A stretch of DNA of 64,000 bases from contig OY759675.1 of NCBI GenBank assembly GCA_963662515.1, positions 3,658,001-3,722,000 on the forward strand, in the 5' to 3' direction. The DNA is from JAFGDI01 sp963662515. Lineage in GTDB: Bacteria > Planctomycetota > Phycisphaerae > Sedimentisphaerales > SM23-30. How positions within the stretch are numbered: position 1 is the stretch's first letter; the number at the start of each line of letters is the position of its first letter. The translations under genes and the position numbers were made by a program. Shown here piece by piece: positions 27,301 through 36,959 of this stretch. Below the pieces are notes generated by a model. That model searched no databases. It was given only the letters and a program-made list of their open reading frames with translations, and was not told the DNA's origin.

Positions 27301-28911
27301 TTACTGCCAATAGGAAACATCTCTGACATTGCACTTTTGTGCCCAGGCATTATAATAAGTCTCCAGCTCAGCCACTATCTCAGGATGCACATCTGCCAGA
27401 TCATTCGTCTCTGAACGGTCCGTATCTATGTTATATAGCTCCCAGGAACCTTTTTCCAGAGCAACTATTTTCCAATTACCCTTTCGACAGGAACGATTCC
27501 CCTCATGCTCTATGCATATAGTTTCATGACCCCGACGAGTACCAGTCTGGAAGATCGGCAAAAGACTTATACCTTCCAGTGGTGTAATAGCATTGCCATT
27601 ATAAGTCTTAGGGTACTTAGTATCGGCCGCATCCAAACAGGTTGCCATAATATCAACAATATGCCCCGGCTGATCGGTAATCATACCGTGTTTTTTAATA
27701 CCGGCAGGCCAGTTAGCTATCAGACAAGTAGAAGTACCACCTTCATGAGCCCAATGTTTATACATTCTGAATGGGGTATTGCTAACATTAGCCCATGACC
27801 TGCGATATGCAGTATCAGAATCCGGATTACCGATACCGCTTCCTATAGTATTATTATAAGCCTCCGCACAGGCTCCATTGTCGGCAAGGAACATTATCAG
27901 AGTATTCTCTCTGACACCCAGCTCATCGAGTTTTTTAAGTAATCTGCCTATATTCTGGTCCATAGCATCTATCTGAGCAGCATAGACAGCCATCCGAAGG
28001 TCCATCTGGTCCTGGTTGACATTATCCCAGTCGAGAACTTTAGAATCCGGCTCAGACAACTGCCAGCTCCGCTCAAGCAAACCCATTTTCTTCATGCGTT
28101 CAAATCTCTGAGCCCTAATGGCAGACCAGCCGCCAGCCTGCTTGTACTTACCCTGATATTTAGCTATATCCTGCGGCTTGGCATGTAATGGCCAGTGTGG
28201 CGAAGTAAACGGCAGATAAAGAAAGAAAGGATCCTTATCATCAGCAACTTTTTCCACATACTCAATAGCATAATTGGTAAATTCATCGGTAATATAAAAA
28301 TCTTCGTGATTAGCATCGAAATTCTCGCCATCGATTCCAGTCAGAGACGGATTCATGCGGAAGTAACTACTGGCACCATGAGTGAGAAAAAAAGAATGGT
28401 CGAATCCCCTGTCAATCGGCCACTGACCGCGATCATGATCATAACCAACATGCCATTTGCCTGACATCAGAGTATTATAATTACCCAACTTGAGAGCCTC
28501 AGCTATAGTAACGCAATTTCGATTAAGAGCATCAGAATACGCCGGGCTATTGAGCTTATTTCGAGTTTCAGCCCCCCAGGAATCTGTCATCCAGCCAATA
28601 CCGGCCTGATGAGGATGAAGGCCGGTAAGCAAAGAAGCCCTGGTCGGACAACATCTGGCACAATTATAGAACTGGGTAAACCTGACACCTCTGGCTGCCA
28701 AAGCATCCAGGTTGGGCGTATCTATCTCAGAACCATAACAACCTATATCAGAAAACCCCATATCATCGGCAAGAATAAGTACAATATTAGGCCGCTTATG
28801 AGTCTTAACTCTCAGTTTGGCAGAATCTACTACAGTATCACTTGTAGAACATGAAGGTACAAAAGCAAAAGAAAAAAGTCCAAGGGTTTTAAAATAATCA
28901 TTAATTCTCAT
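27301..28911 (-). CDS. Sulfatase (arylsulfatase type, S1 family)
   Basis: A 536-residue exported type I sulfatase cutting sulfate esters, probably on polysaccharide. A hydrophobic leader with a possible weak lipobox (FVPSC21) is followed by the metal-binding NIVLILADDMGFSDIG and the signature C87-C-P-T-R91-ASLLTG, in which C87 should be converted to formylglycine; the mature enzyme needs a maturase not seen here. Later motifs GKWHVGY and FLADNGA complete the active site. AGGAAG precedes the ATG. It lies 143 bp downstream of the ECF sigma/FecR pair on the same strand, a common planctomycete arrangement suggesting control by that system. Confidence 0.93.
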   Translation of the reverse strand: MRINDYFKTLGLFSFAFVPSCSTSDTVVDSAKLRVKTHKRPNIVLILADDMGFSDIGCYGSEIDTPNLDALAARGVRFTQFYNCARCCPTRASLLTGLHPHQAGIGWMTDSWGAETRNKLNSPAYSDALNRNCVTIAEALKLGNYNTLMSGKWHVGYDHDRGQWPIDRGFDHSFFLTHGASSYFRMNPSLTGIDGENFDANHEDFYITDEFTNYAIEYVEKVADDKDPFFLYLPFTSPHWPLHAKPQDIAKYQGKYKQAGGWSAIRAQRFERMKKMGLLERSWQLSEPDSKVLDWDNVNQDQMDLRMAVYAAQIDAMDQNIGRLLKKLDELGVRENTLIMFLADNGACAEAYNNTIGSGIGNPDSDTAYRRSWANVSNTPFRMYKHWAHEGGTSTCLIANWPAGIKKHGMITDQPGHIVDIMATCLDAADTKYPKTYNGNAITPLEGISLLPIFQTGTRRGHETICIEHEGNRSCRKGNWKIVALEKGSWELYNIDTDRSETNDLADVHPEIVAELETYYNAWAQKCNVRDVSYWQ

Positions 28912-29054
28912 TATTACTTCCTGACAAAATTATTCCATAGTATTACTAAGCCATACACAACTAATTTTCTGACTAACCAAAAAGACAGTACATTATTGAC
29001 CTCCAACATATTGACCTGATCATTGGCCAAACCACTATAACAGTGATCAAGTTA

Positions 29055-30773
29055 TCATTTATCTAACGGGAAAACACTGTATATCTCATTTATTTTTTCC
29101 GACGATAAAGGCTTATTCCATATCGCTAAATCATATATCCAGCCGTTAAACTGCTTATCCAGACTTCGTGACCGAATGCCAATATGCAAATCAACATTAT
29201 TGCTCAGGTCAATATTAGCAGGCAGTTCACTGGCAATACTTGTAACTGAACTAAACTCTTCATCGATCCGGCTTAACAATTCAGGGTCCGGGCTCTGCCA
29301 ACCATCGGAGGTGCCATCAAGATAAGCAAGTAACCTACCCTGCTCTCGATTTACTACCATAACAATAGAATGCCATCCGTCTCCGATCTTCCGATCAAAA
29401 CTAAGCCAGTTATGAAACTTCTTATCATCACTGCAATCAGATATTCGTACAAACGGCACATTATCAAGTAAGCCAATACGCCAGCCAACCTGCTGGGCAG
29501 GATTGAACTTTGAGGCAATTATTTGCTTACCAACATCAGCAATATTTCCTTGCTGAACTTTACACCACAATGCTACCGTAAAACTGCTCTTGCCGCTTAA
29601 TGGCATTTTTTCCAGACGAGCATAACTCTGCTGGCCTGTACCATGAAAATACAAGGCACAATCCGACTGCCCTGAGCTGCCCTTACCTATCTCATCAATA
29701 ACGGCATTATTATAGACCCATCTCTCTGCCAGATTATTCTGACCAACATATTTATTAACCCATGATAACCGATGATTAAAACTACAGTAGCCAAGTACAT
29801 TACTTGTATCTAAAAGTCTCTCATAGCCTGACAATGTACGGCAAGGAATATCACTGCTGTCAAATGCTATATCGTCTATAGCACCTCCCTGATCCACAGC
29901 CTTAGCCGAACCAGCAGACAGTATTTCCCTGTTGGAATTGTCTATTTTATTCGAGATGACAGCCGACCCCTTATACATCTGCACCTCTGTCAACTTTTCA
30001 TGCCGGTCAAATCTGACACTAAACTCTGTGCCCAGATCAACCACCATTGCATTAGGGGTATTGATGGTAAATCCAACCCCGTTTATAGCCACCTGTGAAT
30101 ATAAATGACCATAATGAAGCAATAGTTCTGTCTCACTCTTAAATTGAAATTCAGCCGGACCTTCCAGATACACCGTTACATCTCGCTGCGTTTTCAGCTC
30201 AACTATTCCACTGCTGAGTGTTAATATTTCATCAGCAAAAACACTGTCACCATGAAAAAGAGTTGTCACCTTACCTGACCAGACAGCTCTGGTGCTGTCT
30301 GTCAGATGTGCTGCCGGAACTGACACTGTTAACGGATTAAGCTTTACATATAACACCAAAAGTATCAGGGCCGCAGCTGCTATCATACCTGTCATAGAAA
30401 ACTTCCGCACCGGCCGCACCGGATATCTCACTTCTGGCTCAGACAGCTTAACCATCTCAACTGGATTATCCCGGACTATTTCCACACCCGGAGCCGCACC
30501 TTCTTCCTCGGCAAGTTCCAGCAGTACAGCAACATCAAGCTCATCATAACCACTGCCCATTGTTACCAGATCGCCAAATGAAATACCCGAATTACTATAA
30601 TCATTAAGGGCTGTGTATATAGTTAAGAGCTTGAAATAACAATCACGAGCCTGTCCATTATTATTGATCTGCTCCTGTAACCAGCAAAACTGATCTTCCG
30701 ACACCTTACCATCAAAAGTTAATATAATAACCTCGATCAGCTCCTGACTGTATTTATTATCAGCATTTCTCAT
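29055..30773 (-). CDS. FecR-domain anti-sigma-type membrane protein with LamG domain
   Basis: 572 residues. The cytoplasmic N-terminus (IEVIILTFDGKVSEDQFCWL) resembles the sigma-binding region of planctomycete FecR proteins. One membrane helix (TGMIAAAALILLVLYV) lies near residue 137. The periplasmic FecR domain (about 165-290) contains the GPAEFQF and GHLYSQVAINGVGFTINT-type segments, and the C-terminal LamG/concanavalin-like domain covers about 370-570. The start overlaps the sigma gene stop by 4 bp. Such pairs are thought to relay a surface signal, here perhaps glycan bound by the LamG domain, to the sigma factor. The mechanism is inferred from the family. Confidence 0.87.
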   Translation of the reverse strand: MRNADNKYSQELIEVIILTFDGKVSEDQFCWLQEQINNNGQARDCYFKLLTIYTALNDYSNSGISFGDLVTMGSGYDELDVAVLLELAEEEGAAPGVEIVRDNPVEMVKLSEPEVRYPVRPVRKFSMTGMIAAAALILLVLYVKLNPLTVSVPAAHLTDSTRAVWSGKVTTLFHGDSVFADEILTLSSGIVELKTQRDVTVYLEGPAEFQFKSETELLLHYGHLYSQVAINGVGFTINTPNAMVVDLGTEFSVRFDRHEKLTEVQMYKGSAVISNKIDNSNREILSAGSAKAVDQGGAIDDIAFDSSDIPCRTLSGYERLLDTSNVLGYCSFNHRLSWVNKYVGQNNLAERWVYNNAVIDEIGKGSSGQSDCALYFHGTGQQSYARLEKMPLSGKSSFTVALWCKVQQGNIADVGKQIIASKFNPAQQVGWRIGLLDNVPFVRISDCSDDKKFHNWLSFDRKIGDGWHSIVMVVNREQGRLLAYLDGTSDGWQSPDPELLSRIDEEFSSVTSIASELPANIDLSNNVDLHIGIRSRSLDKQFNGWIYDLAIWNKPLSSEKINEIYSVFPLDK

Positions 30774-31321
30774 AAGCCGCCCGCCTTACTGCTACGCGAC
30801 ATACATTGCAATAATACAGCATGTGCCTTAGAAATATTTCGATAAAAAGTACGCACCGACATGCCAAATCGTGAAGCTATCTTATGAGACGGCACCCCTT
30901 CTTCATACTTAAGTCTGAGCAGACTAAGATCTCTGACTGGCAACTTTTTCACACAATCTCTGAGTGTTTCTATACGATTATCATAAGCATTATTAAACTC
31001 ATCAGTATGCTTATCGAGCATCTCCAGTGTTTCTTCTGAAAACTGAACCGGGTAATTCTTATGCTTTCGCCTGAAACCTGACAAAACATACCTGGTAACG
31101 GTAAAGGCCCAGGCCAGAAATTCTGTACCAGGCTCATAGCTGTCAAACTTACTCCAAAGAACCGATATAACCTCCTGCATTATATCGTCCGCATCAGATT
31201 TATTCGGCCAGCGGCTCAAAATGAAAGCATAAAGACGACCCTGAACCGGTGTCAGTAAATACAGGAAATACTCTGGTGTATTTGAACCATTATTTATATT
31301 CTGTTTGTCTTCCTCGAACAC
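30770..31321 (-). CDS. ECF-type RNA polymerase sigma factor (planctomycete family)
   Basis: 183 residues. Sigma region 2 is visible (DADDIMQEVISVLW, then FLAWAFTVTRY) and region 4 as a C-terminal helix-turn-helix (LRLKYEEGVPSHKIASRFGM, RTFYRNISKAHA). There is no region 1 or 3, as expected for ECF factors. The start codon is GTG at 31321, since no ATG lies at a suitable position; GAGAG lies upstream. It is the first gene of the unit with FecR-LamG (4-bp overlap) and sulfatase. It likely directs transcription of genes for sulfated glycan use and perhaps its own operon. Confidence 0.9.
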   Translation of the reverse strand: MFEEDKQNINNGSNTPEYFLYLLTPVQGRLYAFILSRWPNKSDADDIMQEVISVLWSKFDSYEPGTEFLAWAFTVTRYVLSGFRRKHKNYPVQFSEETLEMLDKHTDEFNNAYDNRIETLRDCVKKLPVRDLSLLRLKYEEGVPSHKIASRFGMSVRTFYRNISKAHAVLLQCMSRSSKAGGL

Positions 31322-31461
31322 TTATTCTCTCTTTTATGGCTTAAACTAAATACTAATCGCCACAAGGATATGCCAGAGAAAATAGATTTGTGCCAAAAAA
31401 AACTGTTTTTTCACAAATAAAAACAAATAATTCAGAAGAAATTATTTAAAATACAATATGC

Positions 31462-31486
31462 CAAACTAATATAAACTATTAGTTTG
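31462..31486. promoter_or_regulatory. Inverted repeat upstream of the ECF sigma gene
   Basis: Perfect 10-bp arms (CAAACTAATA, loop TAAAC, TATTAGTTTG) lie about 140 bp upstream of the sigma gene and 54 bp after the nifS stop. No T tract follows on either strand, so an operator or an RNA hairpin fits better than a terminator. Confidence 0.4.
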
Positions 31487-31540
31487 TAAACAGATAAGAT
31501 AAAACAAGAAAATTTACCCCTGTATCAATCCAAAATCGCC

Positions 31541-32713
31541 TTAAAACTTGCCGTCCTTACCAAATGGCGACATCGCTCTGAGATTCCTGATTATCGGCGG
31601 GATCTTCTCTATGGCATAATCTATCTGCTCCTGGGTGTTATACCGTCCCAGTGAAAATCTGATCGAGCCGTGCATAGAGATAAAAGGTACACCCATAGCC
31701 TGCAAAACATGACTGGGCTCCAGCGATTCACTGGAACAGGCAGAGCCACTGGAAGCAGCAATACCGGCCGCATCAAGGTTCATCAATATAGACTCGCCCT
31801 CAATATAACTAAAACCTATATTGGTAGTATTAGGCAATCTTTCCGCATTGCGGCCATTGGCAACACAATCGGGACAGTTATCCAATATCCCTTGTTCCAG
31901 ACGGTCCCGCATAGCCTTCACCCGTGTATTTTCTTCCTCAATATTCTCTCTGGCCAGCTGACATGCCTTGCCCAAACCTACAATACTGGCAACATTTTCT
32001 GTTCCGGCCCGCTTACCATGCTCCTGATGACCGCCGGTCAGATAAGGAGTCAGCTTAAGACCACGCCTGACATATAAAACACCTATGCCCTTGGGGGCAT
32101 GAACCTTATGGCCAGACAAACTCAACATATCAACAGCCATATCCTTAAGCGAAAACGGTATCTTACCCACTGCCTGCACTGCGTCTGTGTGCATTGTACC
32201 CCCGGCATGGCGAACCATCTGACTTATCTTATCAATGGGAAAAATAACACCAGTCTCATTATTGGCATACATGATAGATACCAACGCCGGACCATCCTGT
32301 AAAGCATCTGCCAGTTGATCCAGATTCAGATTACCATCATTATCAACCCCCAACTCGGTAAGACGATAGCCCTTCAGCTGCAATGTACGCGCCGTCTCTC
32401 GAATCGCCGGATGCTCAACTTTTGAAGTAATAATATGCCGATAATTCTCATTGCGATCAAGAAACCCTCGCAAGGCCATATTATTACTCTCAGTTCCGCA
32501 ACTGGTAAATATGATCTCATCAGGGGCACAACCTATCAGGTCAGCTACCTGCTGGCGGGCATTATCAACATCGTGCCTTATCTTTCCGCCAAAAGTGTGC
32601 ATACTCGAAGGATTACCATAAAGACCCGTTAAAAACGGAACCATTGCTTCAAACACTTCAGGAGCTATGGCTGTGGTTGCATTATTATCAAAGTAACATA
32701 TGTTCTCGGTCAT
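31541..32713 (-). CDS. nifS: Cysteine desulfurase, NifS type
   Basis: A 390-residue PLP enzyme that takes sulfur from cysteine for Fe-S cluster assembly. The N-terminus is YFDNNATT, the PLP Lys is in SGHKVHAPKGIGVLY, the substrate His is in KVEHPAI, and the catalytic loop is SSGSACSS, preceding SLEPSHVL; the short loop is typical of NifS/IscS group I. GAGG lies 6 nt before the ATG. It follows nifU by 27 bp on the same strand, so the two are cotranscribed. No nitrogenase genes are near, so it is probably a housekeeping Fe-S system of an anaerobe rather than a nitrogen-fixation gene. Confidence 0.95.
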   Translation of the reverse strand: MTENICYFDNNATTAIAPEVFEAMVPFLTGLYGNPSSMHTFGGKIRHDVDNARQQVADLIGCAPDEIIFTSCGTESNNMALRGFLDRNENYRHIITSKVEHPAIRETARTLQLKGYRLTELGVDNDGNLNLDQLADALQDGPALVSIMYANNETGVIFPIDKISQMVRHAGGTMHTDAVQAVGKIPFSLKDMAVDMLSLSGHKVHAPKGIGVLYVRRGLKLTPYLTGGHQEHGKRAGTENVASIVGLGKACQLARENIEEENTRVKAMRDRLEQGILDNCPDCVANGRNAERLPNTTNIGFSYIEGESILMNLDAAGIAASSGSACSSESLEPSHVLQAMGVPFISMHGSIRFSLGRYNTQEQIDYAIEKIPPIIRNLRAMSPFGKDGKF

Positions 32714-32740
32714 ATCAATCCTCTACTTCCCACTTATAGC

Positions 32741-33583
32741 TTACACAGGCTCGACAACCAGATCCTTAGCCACATATTCCTGCAGCTTCACCTGAACCAA
32801 CCCCTTAAGAGTATTGGCTGACGCCGGACAGGATGAACACATTCCCTTGAGTCTGACTTTAACTACATTTTCTATTATGTCAACCAGCTCTATATCGCCG
32901 CCATCAGCCTGCAATGCAGGACGAACCTTCTCATCAAGGGTCTTCTCGATCAGTTTTATCTTTTGCAATATTGTCATAGGACCGGCATCAGCAGCAGCCT
33001 TCTCCTCTTTGACAGTATGATTTATACGCTGCAATATGGCATTTATATCACCACGACAATGACCACAAGCTCCGCCTGCCTTTGTATAGTGCATAACATC
33101 ATCAAGATCGGTAAGGCCATTTTCACGAACAGCATCTTCGATCTCCTTGACTGTTACACCAAAACAATTACAGACCACATCGCCCTCTAAATGCTTAACC
33201 TCTACTGGCTTACCGCCATTTTGATAATATGCTATCGCCGCTTCCAGGGCCTCACGCCCCATCACCGAACAATGCATCTTATGCTCGGGCAGACCGCCTA
33301 ACTGTTCAGCTATCTGCTTATTGGTTATCTTGCCCGCCTCTTCCAGAGTCAGACCCTTTACCATCTCAGTCAATACCGAAGAGGTAGCTACCGCACTGCC
33401 GCAGCCAAAAGTCTTGAACTTTGCATCAGCTATTCGACCATTCTCATCCAGCTTAAATGTAAACTTCAATGCATCCCCACAAGCCAGTGATCCTACCTCA
33501 CCCACTCCATCGGCATTATCTATCTCGCCAACATTACGAGGATTGAAAAAATGATCTTTTACTTTATCTGTATAGTCCCACAT
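32741..33583 (-). CDS. nifU: Fe-S cluster assembly scaffold NifU
   Basis: Full-length three-part NifU of 280 residues. The N-terminal IscU-like scaffold has Cys in LACGDAL, FGCGSA and MHCSVMG. The middle [2Fe-2S] BFD-like domain has CNCFGV and GGACGHC. The C-terminal NifU domain has the cluster-binding MCSSCPAS. The frame opens at 33691, but NifU proteins begin at MWDYTDKVKDHF, placing the ATG at 33583; the 36 extra codons show no homology. It leads the nifU-nifS operon. The upstream 510 bp contains the promoter. Confidence 0.95.
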   Translation of the reverse strand: MWDYTDKVKDHFFNPRNVGEIDNADGVGEVGSLACGDALKFTFKLDENGRIADAKFKTFGCGSAVATSSVLTEMVKGLTLEEAGKITNKQIAEQLGGLPEHKMHCSVMGREALEAAIAYYQNGGKPVEVKHLEGDVVCNCFGVTVKEIEDAVRENGLTDLDDVMHYTKAGGACGHCRGDINAILQRINHTVKEEKAAADAGPMTILQKIKLIEKTLDEKVRPALQADGGDIELVDIIENVVKVRLKGMCSSCPASANTLKGLVQVKLQEYVAKDLVVEPV

Positions 33584-34093
33584 TTCAGGTCTTTCCTTGT
33601 GTTTTTTCTGTCTCTCTTGTCTATGTTCTTCAAAGGCTGTTATATTAACGCAAACAATTCGTTTTTGCAAAAAATATAAGCCGTTCTGCACTATATTATA
33701 TTTAGCATCTGTTTCACTTAATAATCAAATCAATTCCGGGAAATACAACACTGTATCATTAACAATACAGATACACACCGCCAGTAAGTGATTATACTAC
33801 AATGAATTAAACAATGAAATGTATCAATAAATAACAAAACGGCGCATCATCAATTTATTGAGACACCAAAACACACTTAAAACCCCATAAATGACCTGCA
33901 ATTATAGTACTCACATCACCCTGAAGGCAAACCTAAATGAGACAATAAAGGCTCTAAATATATAAACAAAACATAATACACTACAAACAAACGACTTAGG
34001 CTACACAAGCTTTTTTGGCACGACTATTGCTCTATCCATTAACACATAATAATACCAAACTTAATAATACAGAGTTACGGAGAATGAAGAATT
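33584..34093. other. Divergent intergenic region upstream of nifU and a sigma factor gene
   Basis: About 510 bp, AT-rich. A small dyad CTGTATCATTAACAATACAG (33751-33770, 6-bp arms) could be an operator. TATATTATATTT near 33700 is a possible -10 region for nifU on the minus strand. No RNA gene or repeat is seen. An IscR-like site could not be recognised with confidence. Confidence 0.4.
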
Positions 34094-34984
34094 ATGGAAA
34101 AGCAAATATTACAGCCAATAACTGAAAAGATACAACAAAAGATAGAATCAACCAATCTCCCGGCATCAAAGAAGGATAAACTCGAAAAGATACTGACCAT
34201 GCCTATATCTTTTATCGAACTGCCCGAGTTCAACAGACCTACACAGGTTAGCCACATAACCAAAGAAAACATTACCATCCCTATAGATGGCAGCATAACT
34301 TCAGAACAAGAAACCATTCTGTTCACTCAAATGAATTATGCCAGATTCAGACTGTGTCAGTTAAGAAGAAAACTGTTACGGCAAAGCCAGTGGGAATCAG
34401 AAACCATAAAGGAACTTCTTGACGCCTACAATTATCAGATGGATTGCCGCAGCAATATAGTAAATGGCAATATGGGCCTGGTTATATCGCTGGCACGCAA
34501 AAGCAAGTACCCAGGTGTTGACTTTACCGACCTGGTAAGCGAAGGCAGCGTTGCCCTGCTGCGTGCAGTTGAAAAATTCGACTTCACCAGAGGCTTCAAG
34601 TTCAGCACTTATGCCTGCCACGCCATTATCAAAGGCTTTTACAGAGCCGCTGGACAGAGCTACACCTACAATGAGAGATTCCCAACCCAATTGGAAAACG
34701 CTCACGAAAAAGATGATTCCGAGATCAGCAACAGAAATTCATGGCAGAACGACTTGCAAGATGAGTTCAATATCATTTTCGAGAAAAATCTGGCAAGACT
34801 GAGCAAAACTGAATCTTCTATACTCAAAATGAGATTTTCCATCGGACCGGAAAACCCCGAACCGATGACTTTGAAATCCGTTGGCGAGATCCTGGGAATG
34901 ACCAAGGAAAGAGTTCGCCAGATTCAGAACGAAGCCCTGGCAAAAATAAAGCCCGTAGCCCTGGAGAGATTAGAGAGTAAATAA
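34094..34984 (+). CDS. Sigma-70 family RNA polymerase sigma factor, region 3 absent
   Basis: 296 residues. The N-terminal 115 residues are unusual and unassigned. Region 2 follows (NMGLVISLARKSKYPGVDF, DLVSEGSVALLRAVEKFD, GFKFSTYACHAIIKGFYRA), and region 4 with its helix-turn-helix is near the C-terminus (MTLKSVGEILGMTKERVRQI). The linker between them is short, so region 3 appears to be missing. RFSTYA-type motif 2.4 and RVRQI in 4.2 are standard for sigma-70. It is a non-primary factor of a type common in Planctomycetes. GGAG lies 11 nt before the ATG. It is followed by a bidirectional terminator and faces an HD-GYP-PilZ gene. Confidence 0.88.
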   Translation: MEKQILQPITEKIQQKIESTNLPASKKDKLEKILTMPISFIELPEFNRPTQVSHITKENITIPIDGSITSEQETILFTQMNYARFRLCQLRRKLLRQSQWESETIKELLDAYNYQMDCRSNIVNGNMGLVISLARKSKYPGVDFTDLVSEGSVALLRAVEKFDFTRGFKFSTYACHAIIKGFYRAAGQSYTYNERFPTQLENAHEKDDSEISNRNSWQNDLQDEFNIIFEKNLARLSKTESSILKMRFSIGPENPEPMTLKSVGEILGMTKERVRQIQNEALAKIKPVALERLESK

Positions 34985-35087
34985 AAATTACATCCCTTGT
35001 TAATTCAAGGTTAAAATAAAGTTTCGTTTAGTTTTTGGACTTGTTTTTTTGAAACTAACACTTTTGCCTTCATATTGAGGGCAAAAT

Positions 35088-35130
35088 AAAGAGGAGTATC
35101 TGCATTTCGATACTCCTCTTTTTATTTTAA
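35088..35130. terminator. Bidirectional intrinsic terminator
   Basis: A perfect 13-bp stem (35088-35100 with 35109-35121, AAAGAGGAGTATC and its complement) around an 8-nt loop, with TTTATTTTAA on the right and an A-rich run (AAAATAAA) on the left. It separates the sigma gene (+) and the convergent HD-GYP gene (-) and can serve both. Confidence 0.85.
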
Positions 35131-35143
35131 CATAAATACATTA

Positions 35144-36568
35144 TTATTTTAGTGTATAGAAAATGTTTTCAGCATCTTCATAGGTTAGTTTTTTAAGAAA
35201 TTCAACCCCAACAGTAAACCAGCCGTTTTCATAACTGACACTTCGAACTACCCGGGCTGTAAACTTTCTTGCCGGTTTGTCACCTGGCATAGGTAAAGTA
35301 ATATGCACTATACTATCTGCTTCATATCCTTCTGAGGCCAATATGCCTATACCACCCTGCGAGATATTATATATAATTATACTAACCTTATCGCCCGGCT
35401 TCCACCCAGAACCATCCTGAGTCATAAGCCGCATATCCGCCGAACTCCTGAAATAATATCGCTGATAAATGCGACCCGATGGATTAAAGGTCTTATTATA
35501 CCCCAGACATAATTTCTGAATAATATACTTACGAGCCTGCCTGTCTTCTTCTATGCGACTTCCCTGTAAGGCGATCTGCACAAAATTCACAAAAGCCTCT
35601 ACAACCTTTTCATCAAGGTGATGCGGTGCCATCTTTCGAATCTCAACTAAAGCCTTGGTTATAGACATAGGCTCCGGACGATTAGGCCGCTCAGAAGTCA
35701 TATTATCAAAAAGATCAACTACTGTCAGCATACGAGATGCAATTGAAATGGCATCTCCCTTGAGCTTTTTAGGATATCCGCTTCCATCTGCCTTTTCGTG
35801 ATGATGAGCGATCATTTCAACCACATCGGCATCCGTATTAGTGTTTTCTCTGAGATGATCAACACCACAAGTTACATGATCTTTGCGATTATCCGGGTCA
35901 TCAAAATCAAGTATATTCCTCTGAATAATTATTTTTCCAATATCATGCAAAAAACCCGCCGTACCCAACTGGCTCAAAAACTGATGATTCCTGACCCCTA
36001 TGTGACAGGCAAAGGCTACCAGCATTGTACTGACATTAGCCAGATGACTTGCTATGCTATATTCATGACAGGCACTATCATAGAGATATGACATTGCCTG
36101 CTCATCACTCATAGCAACCTTAATAATAGCACCACTCATGTTAGTGCTCTGCTCAACCGTATCATCGGAAATATCACCAGCACTTATCTGCTCTGCAAGG
36201 GCCGAAGTAGTCCGACAGATTATCTCACTTTTCTGATCTATAGGTATTTCTTTATTACCGGCAATATCTTTGATCGAATTCGCTACCGCCTTATAGTACT
36301 GCTTATAATCAGCAGCTGAAATATACATAAACTTGTTACCAGCATCCATCAGACGATGATAGTCCTTGGAACATATCTGATTACCAGTATTATTGTAAAG
36401 ATTGTAACCATTTGAAGTTGCGATATAGGTCTTAATGCCGTTAAGATTCTCCGGAGGTACACAGGCCAGCGGCACAGGCAAAAACTTACCCTTTTCACCG
36501 CCGTCACCACCACTATCGCAAGACGGTGCTTCGACAACTGCACCCCCCGATTGTATATTACTCTTCAA
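35144..36568 (-). CDS. HD-GYP domain phosphodiesterase with C-terminal PilZ domain
   Basis: About 474 residues. The central HD-GYP domain (about 165-335) has an intact LHDIGKI, the second metal site HHEKADGSGYP and the segment IASRMLTVVDLFDNM, so it should hydrolyse cyclic di-GMP. The C-terminal 110 residues match PilZ, with Arg residues in YQRYYFR and YNISQGGIGI (the NxSxxG type), so it may bind cyclic di-GMP as feedback. The N-terminal 160 residues are unassigned. The frame opens at a GTG, but the TTG at 36568 has GGGAGG 5 nt upstream and is the better start. Its intact active site contrasts with the degenerate HD protein at 13797. Confidence 0.9.
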   Translation of the reverse strand: MKSNIQSGGAVVEAPSCDSGGDGGEKGKFLPVPLACVPPENLNGIKTYIATSNGYNLYNNTGNQICSKDYHRLMDAGNKFMYISAADYKQYYKAVANSIKDIAGNKEIPIDQKSEIICRTTSALAEQISAGDISDDTVEQSTNMSGAIIKVAMSDEQAMSYLYDSACHEYSIASHLANVSTMLVAFACHIGVRNHQFLSQLGTAGFLHDIGKIIIQRNILDFDDPDNRKDHVTCGVDHLRENTNTDADVVEMIAHHHEKADGSGYPKKLKGDAISIASRMLTVVDLFDNMTSERPNRPEPMSITKALVEIRKMAPHHLDEKVVEAFVNFVQIALQGSRIEEDRQARKYIIQKLCLGYNKTFNPSGRIYQRYYFRSSADMRLMTQDGSGWKPGDKVSIIIYNISQGGIGILASEGYEADSIVHITLPMPGDKPARKFTARVVRSVSYENGWFTVGVEFLKKLTYEDAENIFYTLK

Positions 36569-36574
36569 CTTCAC

Positions 36575-36959
36575 CTCCCAAACTATATATCGTTAGATAG
36601 TAACATTTCCTACCTACACACCTACAATCGTCCCAACTGCCGACCAACTTTAACAGCTTACTACAAAAAAGTAAAATTATAAAAAATCACAGCAGAAAGC
36701 AGACCTGCTATTTAATCACCCTGCCTGACATCCAAAAAGTGATATTTCAGCCAATACCCAACCGTAATAAACCCAAATCCACCCGAAACACCCCGATACG
36801 ATCGTTATAATCATTACAAAAACTATAACCGGACAGAAAAAAATAAAAGCTCGCTCCCCAATAACTTACCATATATTCAGGGTCGAGCTTTCTTACTGTT
36901 TTGTGTCAGCCAGACAAAAAAGTGATTACAATACAAAAAAAAATAACAAAAGCCAATTC
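36575..36959. other. Intergenic region
   Basis: About 385 bp between the HD-GYP gene start and the GH127 stop. It should hold the HD-GYP promoter. A terminator-like structure at 36840-36892 serves GH127 (listed separately). Otherwise nothing is recognised. Confidence 0.4.
36840..36892 (-). terminator. Probable terminator after the GH127 gene
   Basis: On the minus strand AAAGCTCG (36884-36891) pairs with CGAGCTTT (36846-36853), with inner CCC/GGG pairing in a long loop, and TTATTTTTTT follows. It starts about 70 bp after the GH127 stop. The long loop lowers confidence. Confidence 0.5.

Noticed and set aside
27109..27414. A plus-strand ORF over the candidate RNA and the sulfatase end
   Set aside because: It runs through an intrinsic terminator and overlaps a well-supported gene.
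31541..33583. A nitrogen fixation locus
   Set aside because: nifU and nifS stand alone without nifHDK. They also serve general Fe-S assembly in anaerobes.
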